Assembly (NCBI GenBank): GCA_028824015.1
Contig: JAPPFC010000048.1
Location: forward strand, 66,675 to 130,674
Direction of reading: 5' to 3'
DNA from: a bacterium
GTDB taxonomy: Bacteria > Actinomycetota > Acidimicrobiia > Spongiisociales > ZC4RG35
Length of the DNA: 64,000 nucleotides
Part shown: in pieces, positions 27,635 to 37,035 of the stretch
Layout of the letters: each line of letters begins with the position of its first letter
Position numbering within the stretch: position 1 is the stretch's first letter
Made by a program: the position numbers and the translations under genes
Notes under the pieces: model-generated
Databases searched by the model: none
Told to the model about the DNA's origin: nothing
The model's input: the letters and a program-made list of their open reading frames with translations, nothing else

Positions 27635-29101
27635 ATGTCTCACAGTCCCTCTTGGCTGAGGGCTGGCGTCATAGGCTTTGTGATCGTGATGTTCGCCACA
27701 GCCTGTGGGGGCGAGGAGCCGGCGACCGGTTCCCCAACCTCCCAAGCGCCATCCGACGCCCCTGCCGATTCCGGCTCCCAGACCACGCCGACCGACCCTG
27801 CCTCCAGCCCCGAATCGACCGAAGCCTCCCCCACACCCGAGCCCACCGAACCCGCCGCCACCTCCCAAACAGCCGAAGCCGCCGCGTCGGGAGAGGCGGC
27901 GGAGGCCGCTTCGGCCACAACCGTACCCGCAACCGATACCCCGGTGGACGGAGCCGGAGGGTGTCCCCCACCGCTTGACGCCCCTGGGATCCTGCGGCCG
28001 GTGGCCGACGACAATCCCAACCCTCCACCCTCCCACCTTGAGATGGCGGTGGCGTCCTGGCCGACCGACTGGTCCCGGACCACCATCGACCTGGGAGAGT
28101 TGGGACTGGGGATCCCCACCATCGATCCCCGCGATCTGATCCGCCCCCTGGACCGGCCGGTGTTCGTCGATACCCAGACAGCCCGGGAGTGGCTTTCCGA
28201 GGCGGATCCAGGGATGCTGGTCCGCATGGGGGACGACGCCCGCTTCTATCCCCTCCGGGTTCTCACCCGTCACGAGATCGTCAACGACCGCTTCGGCGAC
28301 CGACCGGTGCTGGTCACCTACTGCCCCCTGTGCAACACCGCGGTCGTCTTCGACCCCGTGGCGCCCGACGGCGGCCATCTGCGCTTCGGCGTCTCGGGGC
28401 TGCTGCGCCACTCCGACCTGGTCATGTGGGACCTGGAGACCACTTCGCTTTGGCAGCAGGTCACCGGAGAGCCCATCGTCGGCGCCTATGCGGGCGGTCC
28501 GGCGCTCCCCTACCTCCCCTCCGCGATAGTGGCCTTTTCCGATTTCGCCGCTTCCCATCCGGAAGGGTGCGTGCTCGGTCCGGAACAGGAGTTCGGCATC
28601 TCCTACGGAGTCAATCCCTACATCGGTTACTCCTCGTCGTCCCGGCCCTTCCTGTTCAATGGAGAACTGGACAACCGGCTCCCGGCTCTATCGCGGGTGG
28701 TGGGGGTCTCGGTCAACGACGAGTACAAGGCCTATTCCTTCGACGACCTCGCCACGCTGCGGGTCATCAACGACAGGGTTGACGAGGTTCCCATCGCCGT
28801 GATGTGGGGAGCCGCCCACACCGCCGATGCGCTGGACGACACGATCATTCCCAACGGACGACCGATCGGGACCGGGGTGGCCTTCGTGGCCGTCTCATCC
28901 GAGGGGCCTCTCACTTTCGAGCCTGCCGACGACGACCTGTTCACCGACCGGGAGACCCAAAGCACCTGGAATCTGCTGGGCCAGGCGATCGACGGTCCCC
29001 TGGCCGGAACCCGGTTGGAATTCGCTCCCCACCGCAACGAGTTCTGGTTCGCGTGGTACGCCTTCTTCGGCGGGGCCGGAGAGTTGTGGGAAGCCTCCTG
29101 A
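27635..29101 (+). CDS. DUF3179 domain-containing lipoprotein
   Basis: Signal/lipobox VMFATAC; Pro/Thr/Ala/Glu-rich linker; GDDARFYPLRVLTRHEIVNDRFGDRPVLVTYCPLCNTAVVFDP. Confidence 0.88.
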   Translation: MSHSPSWLRAGVIGFVIVMFATACGGEEPATGSPTSQAPSDAPADSGSQTTPTDPASSPESTEASPTPEPTEPAATSQTAEAAASGEAAEAASATTVPATDTPVDGAGGCPPPLDAPGILRPVADDNPNPPPSHLEMAVASWPTDWSRTTIDLGELGLGIPTIDPRDLIRPLDRPVFVDTQTAREWLSEADPGMLVRMGDDARFYPLRVLTRHEIVNDRFGDRPVLVTYCPLCNTAVVFDPVAPDGGHLRFGVSGLLRHSDLVMWDLETTSLWQQVTGEPIVGAYAGGPALPYLPSAIVAFSDFAASHPEGCVLGPEQEFGISYGVNPYIGYSSSSRPFLFNGELDNRLPALSRVVGVSVNDEYKAYSFDDLATLRVINDRVDEVPIAVMWGAAHTADALDDTIIPNGRPIGTGVAFVAVSSEGPLTFEPADDDLFTDRETQSTWNLLGQAIDGPLAGTRLEFAPHRNEFWFAWYAFFGGAGELWEAS

Positions 29102-29185
29102 CCGGAGCGGAGACCGGCCTCCCGGCACCGGCTCCCCGTGAACCGTCGGTTCCGCCGCATGACTCTCCGCAGCGGTGGGTCCCTC

Positions 29186-30421
29186 TCAGCCCAGGGCGAG
29201 GTCGAGGGCGCCGATGAGGCGCTCGATCTCCTCGCGGGTGGTGTAGTGGATGAAGGACATGCGCACCACGCCCGGATCGGGGGGGATGCCCATGCCCTCG
29301 AGCAGGCGCGGAGCGTAGAAGTCCCCGTTTCCCACCATCATCCCGCTTCGCAGCAGGGACTCGGCCACCTCGCCCACAGACCGGCGCGACGGGACGATGG
29401 CCACCGTGGGCGCCCTCCGGGCGGGATCGGACGGCCCACAGAGCCGCAGGTCGTCGCGCTGGGACAGATAGCCGAGCAGCCGACCCAGTAGCTCCGTCTC
29501 GTACGCCCGGAACATGTCGTGCATTGCACGGCCCCGCTCGACTGCAGAGGCCGGCGGTCCCCGGTGATGAACGTAGAGGTCGTCCAGGTATTCGACGATC
29601 CCCGCGCAGGCCGCCACCTGTGCATGGTCGGGTCCGGCCGGGACCAGCTTGTGCCGTAGGTCATCGGGGGCCAGGAAGTAGTGGCCCTCGTTCCCCAACC
29701 GCTCCGCCAGATCCCGGCGGACGAACATAACCCCCTGGTGCGGACCCCACGTCTTGTAGCCGGAGAAGAGGTAGACGTCCACCCCCAACGATCCGATGTC
29801 AGGTAGGCCGTGGGGAGCGTAGGACACCCCGTCGACCACCACCCTGGCGCCGACCTCCGCGGCCCGCTCCACCACCTCTTTCACCGGGTTGACGGCCGCA
29901 ACCACGTTGGAAGCGTGGGGAAACGCCACCAGTCGGGTTCGCTCGGTCAAGAGTCCCTCCAGGTCGGCGATGTCCAGGGTCCCCGTCCGGGGATCGACCA
30001 GCCACTCCCGGACCGTGATGCCGGTCGCCGACAGGCGCCTCCACACCCCGGCGTTGGCCTCGTGATCCTGGGTGGATGCCACGATCTCGTCACCCTCCCC
30101 CCACATGGATCGAAACGCCCTGGCCAGCACATAGGTGTTCTGCGAGGTGGAGGGTCCGAAGTGGATCTCGTCGGTTCCCACCCCCATCCATGCCGCCAGT
30201 CGCTGATAGGACTCCTCCATGGACGCTGCCGCCCTGACCGAGACCGGAAAGCGGTATTCGGGCTGGACCTTGGTGTGCCGGTAGTAATCGGTCAACCGAT
30301 CGATGACCTGGCGGCACGCATAGGATCCCCCGGCGTTCTCGAAGTGGGCCCATCCGGTGAGCCGGTCATCCGAAAAGGCGGGGAACTGGCTGCGGGCGTA
30401 CTCGACGTCGAGAGGTCTCAT
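29186..30421 (-). CDS. Cysteine desulfurase-like class V aminotransferase
   Basis: HFENAGGSYACRQVIDRL...ARAFRSMWGEGDEIVASTQDHEANAGVWRRL...VVVDGVSYAPHGLPDIGSLGVDVYLFSGYKTWGPHQGVMFVRRDL (PLP Lys motif). Start ATG 30421 preferred to 30682. Confidence 0.87.
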   Translation of the reverse strand: MRPLDVEYARSQFPAFSDDRLTGWAHFENAGGSYACRQVIDRLTDYYRHTKVQPEYRFPVSVRAAASMEESYQRLAAWMGVGTDEIHFGPSTSQNTYVLARAFRSMWGEGDEIVASTQDHEANAGVWRRLSATGITVREWLVDPRTGTLDIADLEGLLTERTRLVAFPHASNVVAAVNPVKEVVERAAEVGARVVVDGVSYAPHGLPDIGSLGVDVYLFSGYKTWGPHQGVMFVRRDLAERLGNEGHYFLAPDDLRHKLVPAGPDHAQVAACAGIVEYLDDLYVHHRGPPASAVERGRAMHDMFRAYETELLGRLLGYLSQRDDLRLCGPSDPARRAPTVAIVPSRRSVGEVAESLLRSGMMVGNGDFYAPRLLEGMGIPPDPGVVRMSFIHYTTREEIERLIGALDLALG

Positions 30422-30544
30422 TGGTTCCTCCAGCTTCCTTGTGGCAGTTTCCCAGTTTGGCAGGCCGGACCGGGTTTTGCGCGGAGCGGGCCGGGAGCGG
30501 CTTGGGCTAAGACTGCCGACCTTACCGGAGGGTAGGCTGGCCCC

Positions 30545-31450
30545 ATGGTCATGGAGGGAGTTACGTTGGATCTCAGAGATCGGATCGCCGGCGGATTGCT
30601 GGGCGTGGCGGCGGGCGACGCCCTGGGCGCCACCCTGGAGTTCATGAGTCCCGCCCAGATCAAGCGGAGGCACGGGGTCCACCGGGAGATCACCGGCGGG
30701 GGGCCGTTTTGCTGGCGGCCCGGACAGGGGACCGACGACACCGATCTCACCTGGGCGGTGCTGGCCGCCTATCTCGACGGACCCTTCACCCTGGAGAGAG
30801 CGGCGGCCAACATGCTCGATTGGTACCGCTCCGGGCCTCCCGACATCGGCGGCGCCACCTCCGAGGCCCTGGGGCGACTTCAGGCAACCGGCGACCCCCG
30901 AACCAGCGGCGCCACCAGGGAATCATCCTGCGGGAATGGATCGCTCATGCGGTGCATCCCCACCGCGCTGGCCCGGGCGGATCCGGGCGTGCGGCGCCGG
31001 GAACTGGCCGAGGTTTCCGCCATAACCCACGCCCACCTCCAATGCACCGACAGTTGCCGGGCATACGGCGAGATCGTCAATGCGCTGCTCGAGGGGGCGG
31101 CGGCCCATGATGCCCTGGCCGCGGCCCGGGCGCTGCGACTGCATCCCAAGGTCCGAGAAGCCCTGGACATCGACCCGCGGCTGCCGGTGGACCGCCTCCG
31201 AACATCCGGGTACGTGATCCACTCCCTGGGCTGCGCGGTATGGGCCATCCAGCAGGACACCGGCTTCGAAGAGGTGATAGTGGCATTGGTGAACCGCGGC
31301 GACGACGCCGACACCACCGGAGCGATAGCGGGCGGTCTGGTGGGCGTCCTGTGGGGATTGGAGGCCGTCCCCTCCCGCTGGCGTCGGAAACTCGAATACC
31401 GCGACCGTCTTATGGCTGCGGTCCCCCGCCTCCTGGCTCTGCGGGGATAG
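30545..31450 (+). CDS. ADP-ribosylglycohydrolase (DraG) family protein
   Basis: RIAGGLLGVAAGDALGATLEF...GQGTDDTDLTWAVLAAYL...GSLMRCIPTAL...NRGDDADTTGAIAGGLVGVLWG. Confidence 0.92.
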   Translation: MVMEGVTLDLRDRIAGGLLGVAAGDALGATLEFMSPAQIKRRHGVHREITGGGPFCWRPGQGTDDTDLTWAVLAAYLDGPFTLERAAANMLDWYRSGPPDIGGATSEALGRLQATGDPRTSGATRESSCGNGSLMRCIPTALARADPGVRRRELAEVSAITHAHLQCTDSCRAYGEIVNALLEGAAAHDALAAARALRLHPKVREALDIDPRLPVDRLRTSGYVIHSLGCAVWAIQQDTGFEEVIVALVNRGDDADTTGAIAGGLVGVLWGLEAVPSRWRRKLEYRDRLMAAVPRLLALRG

Positions 31451-31468
31451 AGGGACCCCTGCCGAAAT

Positions 31469-32008
31469 CTACTCCTCTTTGGCGGGTGGGGGTTCCCCGC
31501 CCTTCAACCTGGCGACGTCGGCGAAGAACCTGGGGATCAACACCCGGGGGATGCGATGCCCGTGGGTGATGGCAGCCACCCCGATCGCGAACAGCACCAC
31601 GCTCAGTGCGTCCCTGTCCTCTAAAGCCAGGGTCCGGAGAAACCAGGCGTAGGCCATGCCTTGGAGGAGCATTCCAGATGCGAGGCTTCGCACCCGAAAG
31701 AGCAATCCGCCGAGAAGCAGCGACGGTACCAGCCACAAAGCCGACACGTACCCGCCGAGCACCATTCCGGCCATGAGGCCCAACCCCATCATGCCGTCGA
31801 AAATGGGGTCCCAAGCGCCGAACCTGGTCATTCCGGGCGCCCGCCGGGCCAGGATGCCGTCCAATGTATCGGTTATCCAGCACAGGATGAGGATCCCGGC
31901 GGCCAGCACCAAGCGAGCCGAGGCGATCGCCACCACCAGGAGCGCCGCCAGAGGGAGCCGCGCAACAGTCAACTGGTCGGCGGTACGCGCAACTGCGGTG
32001 GTAGCCAT
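31469..32008 (-). CDS. CDP-alcohol phosphatidyltransferase-like membrane protein
   Basis: TVARLPLAALLVV...ILILCWITDTLDGILARRAPGMTRFGAWDPIFDGMMG: CDP-OH-P transferase motif with one residue fewer between G and D. Confidence 0.75.
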   Translation of the reverse strand: MATTAVARTADQLTVARLPLAALLVVAIASARLVLAAGILILCWITDTLDGILARRAPGMTRFGAWDPIFDGMMGLGLMAGMVLGGYVSALWLVPSLLLGGLLFRVRSLASGMLLQGMAYAWFLRTLALEDRDALSVVLFAIGVAAITHGHRIPRVLIPRFFADVARLKGGEPPPAKEE

Positions 32009-32108
32009 TCGGTGCGTCTTTCGAAGCCTGGCGCTCTCCTATGGCCAATTATCCTAGAGACAGGCCGATTCGGGATGGGGGGGGAGACCAGGGAGTGCCG
32101 CCTTTGAG

Positions 32109-32669
32109 TCACTCGAAGTATTCGTCCTCTACGAAATCGGTCCAGGACTCGAACACGGGAAACGGGAGAGGCAGGACACCCTCGGGATCCGTGATTCTGA
32201 AGGCGATCCGGTCGGGATCGAAGACATCTCTGATCCCGACCGAGACCCCGGTTGCGTCGATGCAGTGCCGGCACGGGGACGGCAGGAGCCGTTCAGAGGT
32301 TGATTGGCCCAGTAATACCGTCACCTTGGAACCATCAGCACTGCCGGTTAGTTGGAAGTCCTCGGAGACGATCTCCCACTCGTGTATCGCACGGTCATCC
32401 TCGGCGAACTGCGCCCACACCGAGACGCGGCTCTCTCCGGAGAAGTCCAGGATCACGGCTTTCCTGGGACTCCCGTCCCGCGAAGGGTCGAATTGGCGAA
32501 AAGAGCGGCCCTCAAGTTCCCCCTTGATCACCTGTGACCGGTCGGCGTCCAACGGGGTGCTGTCAGAGCCCTCCCCGCATCCGGAGAGCCCCCACACCGT
32601 AACCAGCACGGCCGCGGCCAGGACTCCTGCAGCCATCCGGCTATTCACAGCTGGCATCCCTTTTGACAT
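32109..32669 (-). CDS. Hypothetical lipoprotein
   Basis: Signal peptide with lipobox VWGLSGCGEG; no domain recognised. Confidence 0.6.
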   Translation of the reverse strand: MSKGMPAVNSRMAAGVLAAAVLVTVWGLSGCGEGSDSTPLDADRSQVIKGELEGRSFRQFDPSRDGSPRKAVILDFSGESRVSVWAQFAEDDRAIHEWEIVSEDFQLTGSADGSKVTVLLGQSTSERLLPSPCRHCIDATGVSVGIRDVFDPDRIAFRITDPEGVLPLPFPVFESWTDFVEDEYFE

Positions 32670-32771
32670 GCCTGCCGATCCTAAGGCACCGGCATTGGTT
32701 CCGGGCAGAAGTTACAGAACCCCTCCCCCGGCGGTCCCGACTCCTTCAGGGCCCCCTACGTCCGGGGTTTC

Positions 32772-33284
32772 TCAGACGTCGATCACGACGGTGGTGCCCA
32801 TCTTGTCATGCCAGCCCTGACGGCGGTCGTCCCATAGGAGCGACAGGTAGACGAGCAGCACCAGCAATCCTCCCGCAATCGGTATAAGACCCAAGATCCC
32901 GGGGAGTATCCAGCGCCCGATGGCCTTCCCCCAACCGGGGACCACCCCGTCCTCCGCCCGGACCACCATGATGCCCATCGCCATCTTCCCCAGTGTCTGC
33001 CCCTTCAAGGCGATCAGGGTCGGCTCATAGAGGAGCAAAAGAATCGTGAAGAACGCCAATCCTCCAAAACCGATGAAAAGAGCCGCCGCCGCCAAGACAT
33101 CCTCTTCGGTCTCGGATCCCAATACGATGCCGGCGAACCCCACAATGGCCAGAAAGACGACCACAATTCCGATTATCACCACGTCGATGATCCTGGCCAC
33201 CAGGCGCTTGCCCGGCGAGGCGAGTTCTCTCACCTCTCCGTTCCCCAGGGTCACCCTCCCGGTCATCGCACGCGGCTCGGTCAT
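32772..33284 (-). CDS. RDD family membrane protein
   Basis: LASPGKRLVARIIDVVIIGIVVVFLAIVGF...LYEPTLIALKGQTLGKMAMGIMVVRAEDG. Confidence 0.88.
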   Translation of the reverse strand: MTEPRAMTGRVTLGNGEVRELASPGKRLVARIIDVVIIGIVVVFLAIVGFAGIVLGSETEEDVLAAAALFIGFGGLAFFTILLLLYEPTLIALKGQTLGKMAMGIMVVRAEDGVVPGWGKAIGRWILPGILGLIPIAGGLLVLLVYLSLLWDDRRQGWHDKMGTTVVIDV

Positions 33285-33493
33285 GATGGTTCCTCTCTTC
33301 TGCAAACCCTGGCAACCATCCTAACCGGCCGGTCCGTACCCGACGTCTCGGATGGACTGGTGGAATTCGGGACGCAGTCCGCCCCCGTGGCCCACCCACG
33401 GGCGCCGGTAGGGCTGGCGGCCAATCCTTCCACAGTCGGCGCGCCCCTCCGGGGGTTCGGGGTTACCATGCCCGGAATCGTGTCCTCACACCC

Positions 33494-34435
33494 ATGAACG
33501 CCCTGACCCAGAACATCCTCGTCCTCGTCCTGGCCGTAGCCCTCGACGTACTCCTACCGGATCCGCCGAATCGCATCCACCCCGTGGCCTGGATGGGACG
33601 GGCCATCAACGCATTGCGGCGCCTCGCACCCACCAAGCCCACGCCTGCTCTGCTGTTCGGCGCCGTGCTGGCCCTGGGAGTGGTTGGAGCATCGGCTGTG
33701 GTGGCCCACCTGGTGGTGGAGGTACTGCACGACATCGGAGAAGTGGCCCATGTGTTGGGCGGCGCTCTGATCCTTCGCTACACCTTTGCGGTGAGAGGAC
33801 TGTCACGGGCCGCGCGACGGGTTCGGAACTCCCTTGAACTCGGCCGGTTAGATGAAGCCCGGGCCGATTTGAGAAGCCTGGTCAGCCGGAATCCCTCATC
33901 CCTCGGCCCGTCTCTGATTGCGGCGGCCGCCATTGGCTCGGTCGCTGAGAACACCACGGACAGCTTTGTGGGTCCCTGGTTGGCCTTCTCCATTTTCGGC
34001 GTACCGGGAGCGGTAGCCTATAGGGCGGTAAACACGCTGGACAGCATGCTCGGCTACCGGGGAGCGTACGAATATCTCGGCAAGGCGTCGGCCCGACTGG
34101 ACGACCTCGTCAATTTGATACCGGCGCGTCTGAGCGCTTTGCTTTTGTTGTCGAGCGGCTTCCTGGAGGGGTTGCCCGTAGGGCGCGGCTGGCGGCTGGT
34201 GAGAACGGACCGCCGTCTCACACCCAGTCCCAATGCCGGCTGGACCATGAGCGCCATGGCGGGCCTGGTGGGCGTCAAGCTCGAAAAGCCCGATCACTAC
34301 TGCCTGGGAAGGGATCTCGACCCACCCCTCGCCCGTCACATCGATCGAGCGGTCAGGTTGGCCGAGCGTACCGCGGCCCTCGCTTTCTTCAGCGCTCTGG
34401 GTCTCCTGGCCCTACGACTAGCGGCTGGGGGTTGA
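33494..34435 (+). CDS. cbiB: Adenosylcobinamide-phosphate synthase (CbiB/CobD)
   Basis: ALDVLLPDPPNRIHPVAWMGRAI...ARADLRSLVSRNPSSLGPSLIAAAAIGSVAENTTDSFVGPWLAFSIFGVPGAVAYRAVNTLDSMLGYRG. Confidence 0.95.
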   Translation: MNALTQNILVLVLAVALDVLLPDPPNRIHPVAWMGRAINALRRLAPTKPTPALLFGAVLALGVVGASAVVAHLVVEVLHDIGEVAHVLGGALILRYTFAVRGLSRAARRVRNSLELGRLDEARADLRSLVSRNPSSLGPSLIAAAAIGSVAENTTDSFVGPWLAFSIFGVPGAVAYRAVNTLDSMLGYRGAYEYLGKASARLDDLVNLIPARLSALLLLSSGFLEGLPVGRGWRLVRTDRRLTPSPNAGWTMSAMAGLVGVKLEKPDHYCLGRDLDPPLARHIDRAVRLAERTAALAFFSALGLLALRLAAGG

Positions 34436-34454
34436 CAAGACCTCTCCACCCGAG

Positions 34455-35516
34455 GTGAACACGGTTCACGGCGGCTTGGACGAGGCCGAACTGCGAGCCT
34501 TGGGCCTTTCAGACCACCAGGTGATTGACTTCAGTTCCAGCGTCAATCCCCTGGGACCCTCGCCCCGAGTCCGGAAGGCGGCAGCCGAAGCCGATCTCTC
34601 CTCCTATCCGGACCGCCACAGCCTGTTTCTGCGGGAGAAGCTCGCCGAACGGTTGGGAGTGCAGACCGAGAACATCCTGGTGGGAAATGGATCCACAGAA
34701 CTCATCCACCTGTTGGCTCGAGCCTGCCTCCGACCCGGGGAGAAGTGCCTGATCTTCCAACCCACTTTCGGAGAGTACGAAGCCGCGGCGTCCCTGGCCG
34801 GTGCGGAGACGGTCTCCATCCTGGCCGGGGAGCGACTGGACTTCCAATGGTCCATGACAGCAGCGATCCGGGCTATAGAGCAGGTCGGACCGAGGCTGGC
34901 TTTCCTCTGCAACCCGAATAACCCGACCGGGGCGTACCTGGGCCGGGGCCCCGTGGACGCGATCCGGAAGGCGGTGGCCGGCTCCGGCCTGCTGATGCTG
35001 GACGACGCCTACATGCCGCTCGCCGATCACCGCTGGGATACGACTCCCCTACTGAAATCCGGCGGTGTGGCCATCCTGCGGTCCATGACCAAGGATCACG
35101 CCCTGGCGGGTGTGCGGCTCGGCTACGTGGTGGCCGAGCCCGACCTGATTGCGGTCATGCGGGAACTCCAGCCGTCCTGGAGCGTCAACGCGGTGGCCCA
35201 GGCGGCTGGACTGGCAGCCCTCTCCGACGAGGCGCATCTCGAGGAGGCGAGGAGGGTCGTCACCGAGTCGAAGCGCTACCTGTCCAGGGAACTGGAGGCG
35301 CTGGGGATTGCAGCGAACGACTCCGCCGCCAACTTCATCCTCGCCAAGGTGGGCAGCGCCGCAGACGTGCGGACGGCGCTCCTGCGACGGGGGATCGCGG
35401 TGCGGGACTGCACCTCCTTCGGCCTGTCCGAACACATTCGCATCGGGATTCGGCAGCGGGAAGAGTGCGAGAAACTGGTGGAGGCTCTGGGAGAGGTGAT
35501 GGCCGGTGGCCGGTAG
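34455..35516 (+). CDS. Threonine-phosphate decarboxylase-like aminotransferase (CobD/CobC)
   Basis: VHGGLDEAELRALGLSDHQVIDFSSSVNPLGPSPRVRKA...SSYPDRHSLFLREKLAERLGV...MTKDHALAGVRLGYVVAEP; in the cobalamin operon. Confidence 0.87.
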   Translation: MNTVHGGLDEAELRALGLSDHQVIDFSSSVNPLGPSPRVRKAAAEADLSSYPDRHSLFLREKLAERLGVQTENILVGNGSTELIHLLARACLRPGEKCLIFQPTFGEYEAAASLAGAETVSILAGERLDFQWSMTAAIRAIEQVGPRLAFLCNPNNPTGAYLGRGPVDAIRKAVAGSGLLMLDDAYMPLADHRWDTTPLLKSGGVAILRSMTKDHALAGVRLGYVVAEPDLIAVMRELQPSWSVNAVAQAAGLAALSDEAHLEEARRVVTESKRYLSRELEALGIAANDSAANFILAKVGSAADVRTALLRRGIAVRDCTSFGLSEHIRIGIRQREECEKLVEALGEVMAGGR

Positions 35517-37035
35517 GCAATCGCGAGGAGTGATCATGGTACAGGGGACCTCCTCCCACGCCGGGAAGTCCGTCCTGGTCGCGGCGCTGTGCCGTATCTT
35601 CGCCCGGGAGGGCTTGCGGGTGGCCCCCTTCAAGGCCCAGAACATGTCCTTGAACTCATACGCCACTCGAGACGGCGGCGAAATAGGTCGCTCCCAGGCG
35701 GTCCAAGCCGCCGCAGCCATGGTGTCTCCCCGGGTGGAGATGAACCCGGTGCTTCTCAAGCCGGAGGGCGAGAGTCGCTCCCAAGTGGTGGTGATGGGCC
35801 GCCCGCAGGCGGTGGCTTCCCCTCGGGAGTATCACCAACTGCAGTCTTCCATATGGGAGCAGGTGACCGCGGCGCTCGACAGTTTGCGATCCGAGTACGA
35901 CTTGGTGGTGATCGAGGGCGCCGGCAGCCCGGCGGAGATCAACCTCAAGTCCCGGGACATCGTCAATATGCGGGTGGCCCTGCATGCCGAAGCGCCGGTG
36001 CTGCTGGTGGGCGACATCGAACGGGGCGGGGTCTTTGCCCAGTTGGTAGGGACGATGGAGTTGCTCGATCACGAAGAGCGGGCACAGGTGAAGGGGTTTG
36101 TGATCAACAAATTCCGAGGTGAACCGTCCCTGCTCGACTCCGGCCTCGACTATCTGAAGGGGCGGACCGGCGTGCCGGTGGTGGGGGTGCTTCCCTACTT
36201 CAGGGACATCCGCATTCCCGAGGAGGACTCGCTCGGACTGGCCGGCGGAGATGGCGGCGAGGACGAGACAGCCGTGGATGTGGCCGTGATCCGACTGCCG
36301 CACATCGCCAACTTCGATGACTTCGATCCCCTTCGCTACGAACCGGGGGTCCGGCTTCGCTACGTGACCCGGTCGGCGGAATTCGGTGACCCCGACCTGG
36401 TGGTCATCCCCGGAAGCAAGACCACCATCTCCGACCTGGACTGGCTGCGCACCGAGAACATAGACGCGAAGATCCTGGCGGCCCGCGCCGACGGCACGCC
36501 GGTGATGGGCATTTGCGCGGGTTACCAGATGCTGGGTACCCGGCTGGAAGACCCCCACCGGGTCGAGTCCTCCCGATCCGAAGCGGAGGGGCTGGGACTC
36601 CTGCCCACATCCACCACCTTCCTGAGGGAGAAGGCCACCTACCAGACCAGGGTCCGGGTAGCCGCAGGCCGCGGGCTGCTGAGCGGATGCCGGGAGACGG
36701 AGGCCACCGCATATGAGATCCACATGGGTGTGACGACCGGCCAGGCCACCCCCATGCCCTTCATCATCGAATCCCGCTCCTCCAAGCGGGTGGAAGTCCC
36801 CGACGGGGCCCTGGACGGAGAAGGACTCACCCTCGGAACCTACCTACACGGCCTCTTCCACAACCCGCAGGTTCGCAGGTCGATCCTCGAGTGCGCCGGC
36901 CGGCGCCGGAGCCTGACCCTGCCCGACGAAGGGTCGGAACCGGATCAAAACGCCGAGTACGACAAGCTGGCCGACTGGGCCTGCGCCAACCTTGACATGG
37001 CGTATCTCCGCCGGATCGCCGGGCTGCCGGCATGA
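35506..37035 (+). CDS. cbiP: Cobyric acid synthase
   Basis: IMVQGTSSHAGKSVLVAALCRIFAREGLRVAPFKAQNMSLNSYATRDGGEIGRSQAVQAAAA...GICAGYQMLG...YLHGLFHN. Confidence 0.96.
   Translation: MAGRQSRGVIMVQGTSSHAGKSVLVAALCRIFAREGLRVAPFKAQNMSLNSYATRDGGEIGRSQAVQAAAAMVSPRVEMNPVLLKPEGESRSQVVVMGRPQAVASPREYHQLQSSIWEQVTAALDSLRSEYDLVVIEGAGSPAEINLKSRDIVNMRVALHAEAPVLLVGDIERGGVFAQLVGTMELLDHEERAQVKGFVINKFRGEPSLLDSGLDYLKGRTGVPVVGVLPYFRDIRIPEEDSLGLAGGDGGEDETAVDVAVIRLPHIANFDDFDPLRYEPGVRLRYVTRSAEFGDPDLVVIPGSKTTISDLDWLRTENIDAKILAARADGTPVMGICAGYQMLGTRLEDPHRVESSRSEAEGLGLLPTSTTFLREKATYQTRVRVAAGRGLLSGCRETEATAYEIHMGVTTGQATPMPFIIESRSSKRVEVPDGALDGEGLTLGTYLHGLFHNPQVRRSILECAGRRRSLTLPDEGSEPDQNAEYDKLADWACANLDMAYLRRIAGLPA

Noticed and set aside
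33306-33493. Possible cobalamin riboswitch upstream of cbiB
   Set aside because: The region is short and shared with the divergent RDD gene, and I could not find a B12-box-like sequence; Infernal with the Rfam cobalamin model would be decisive.
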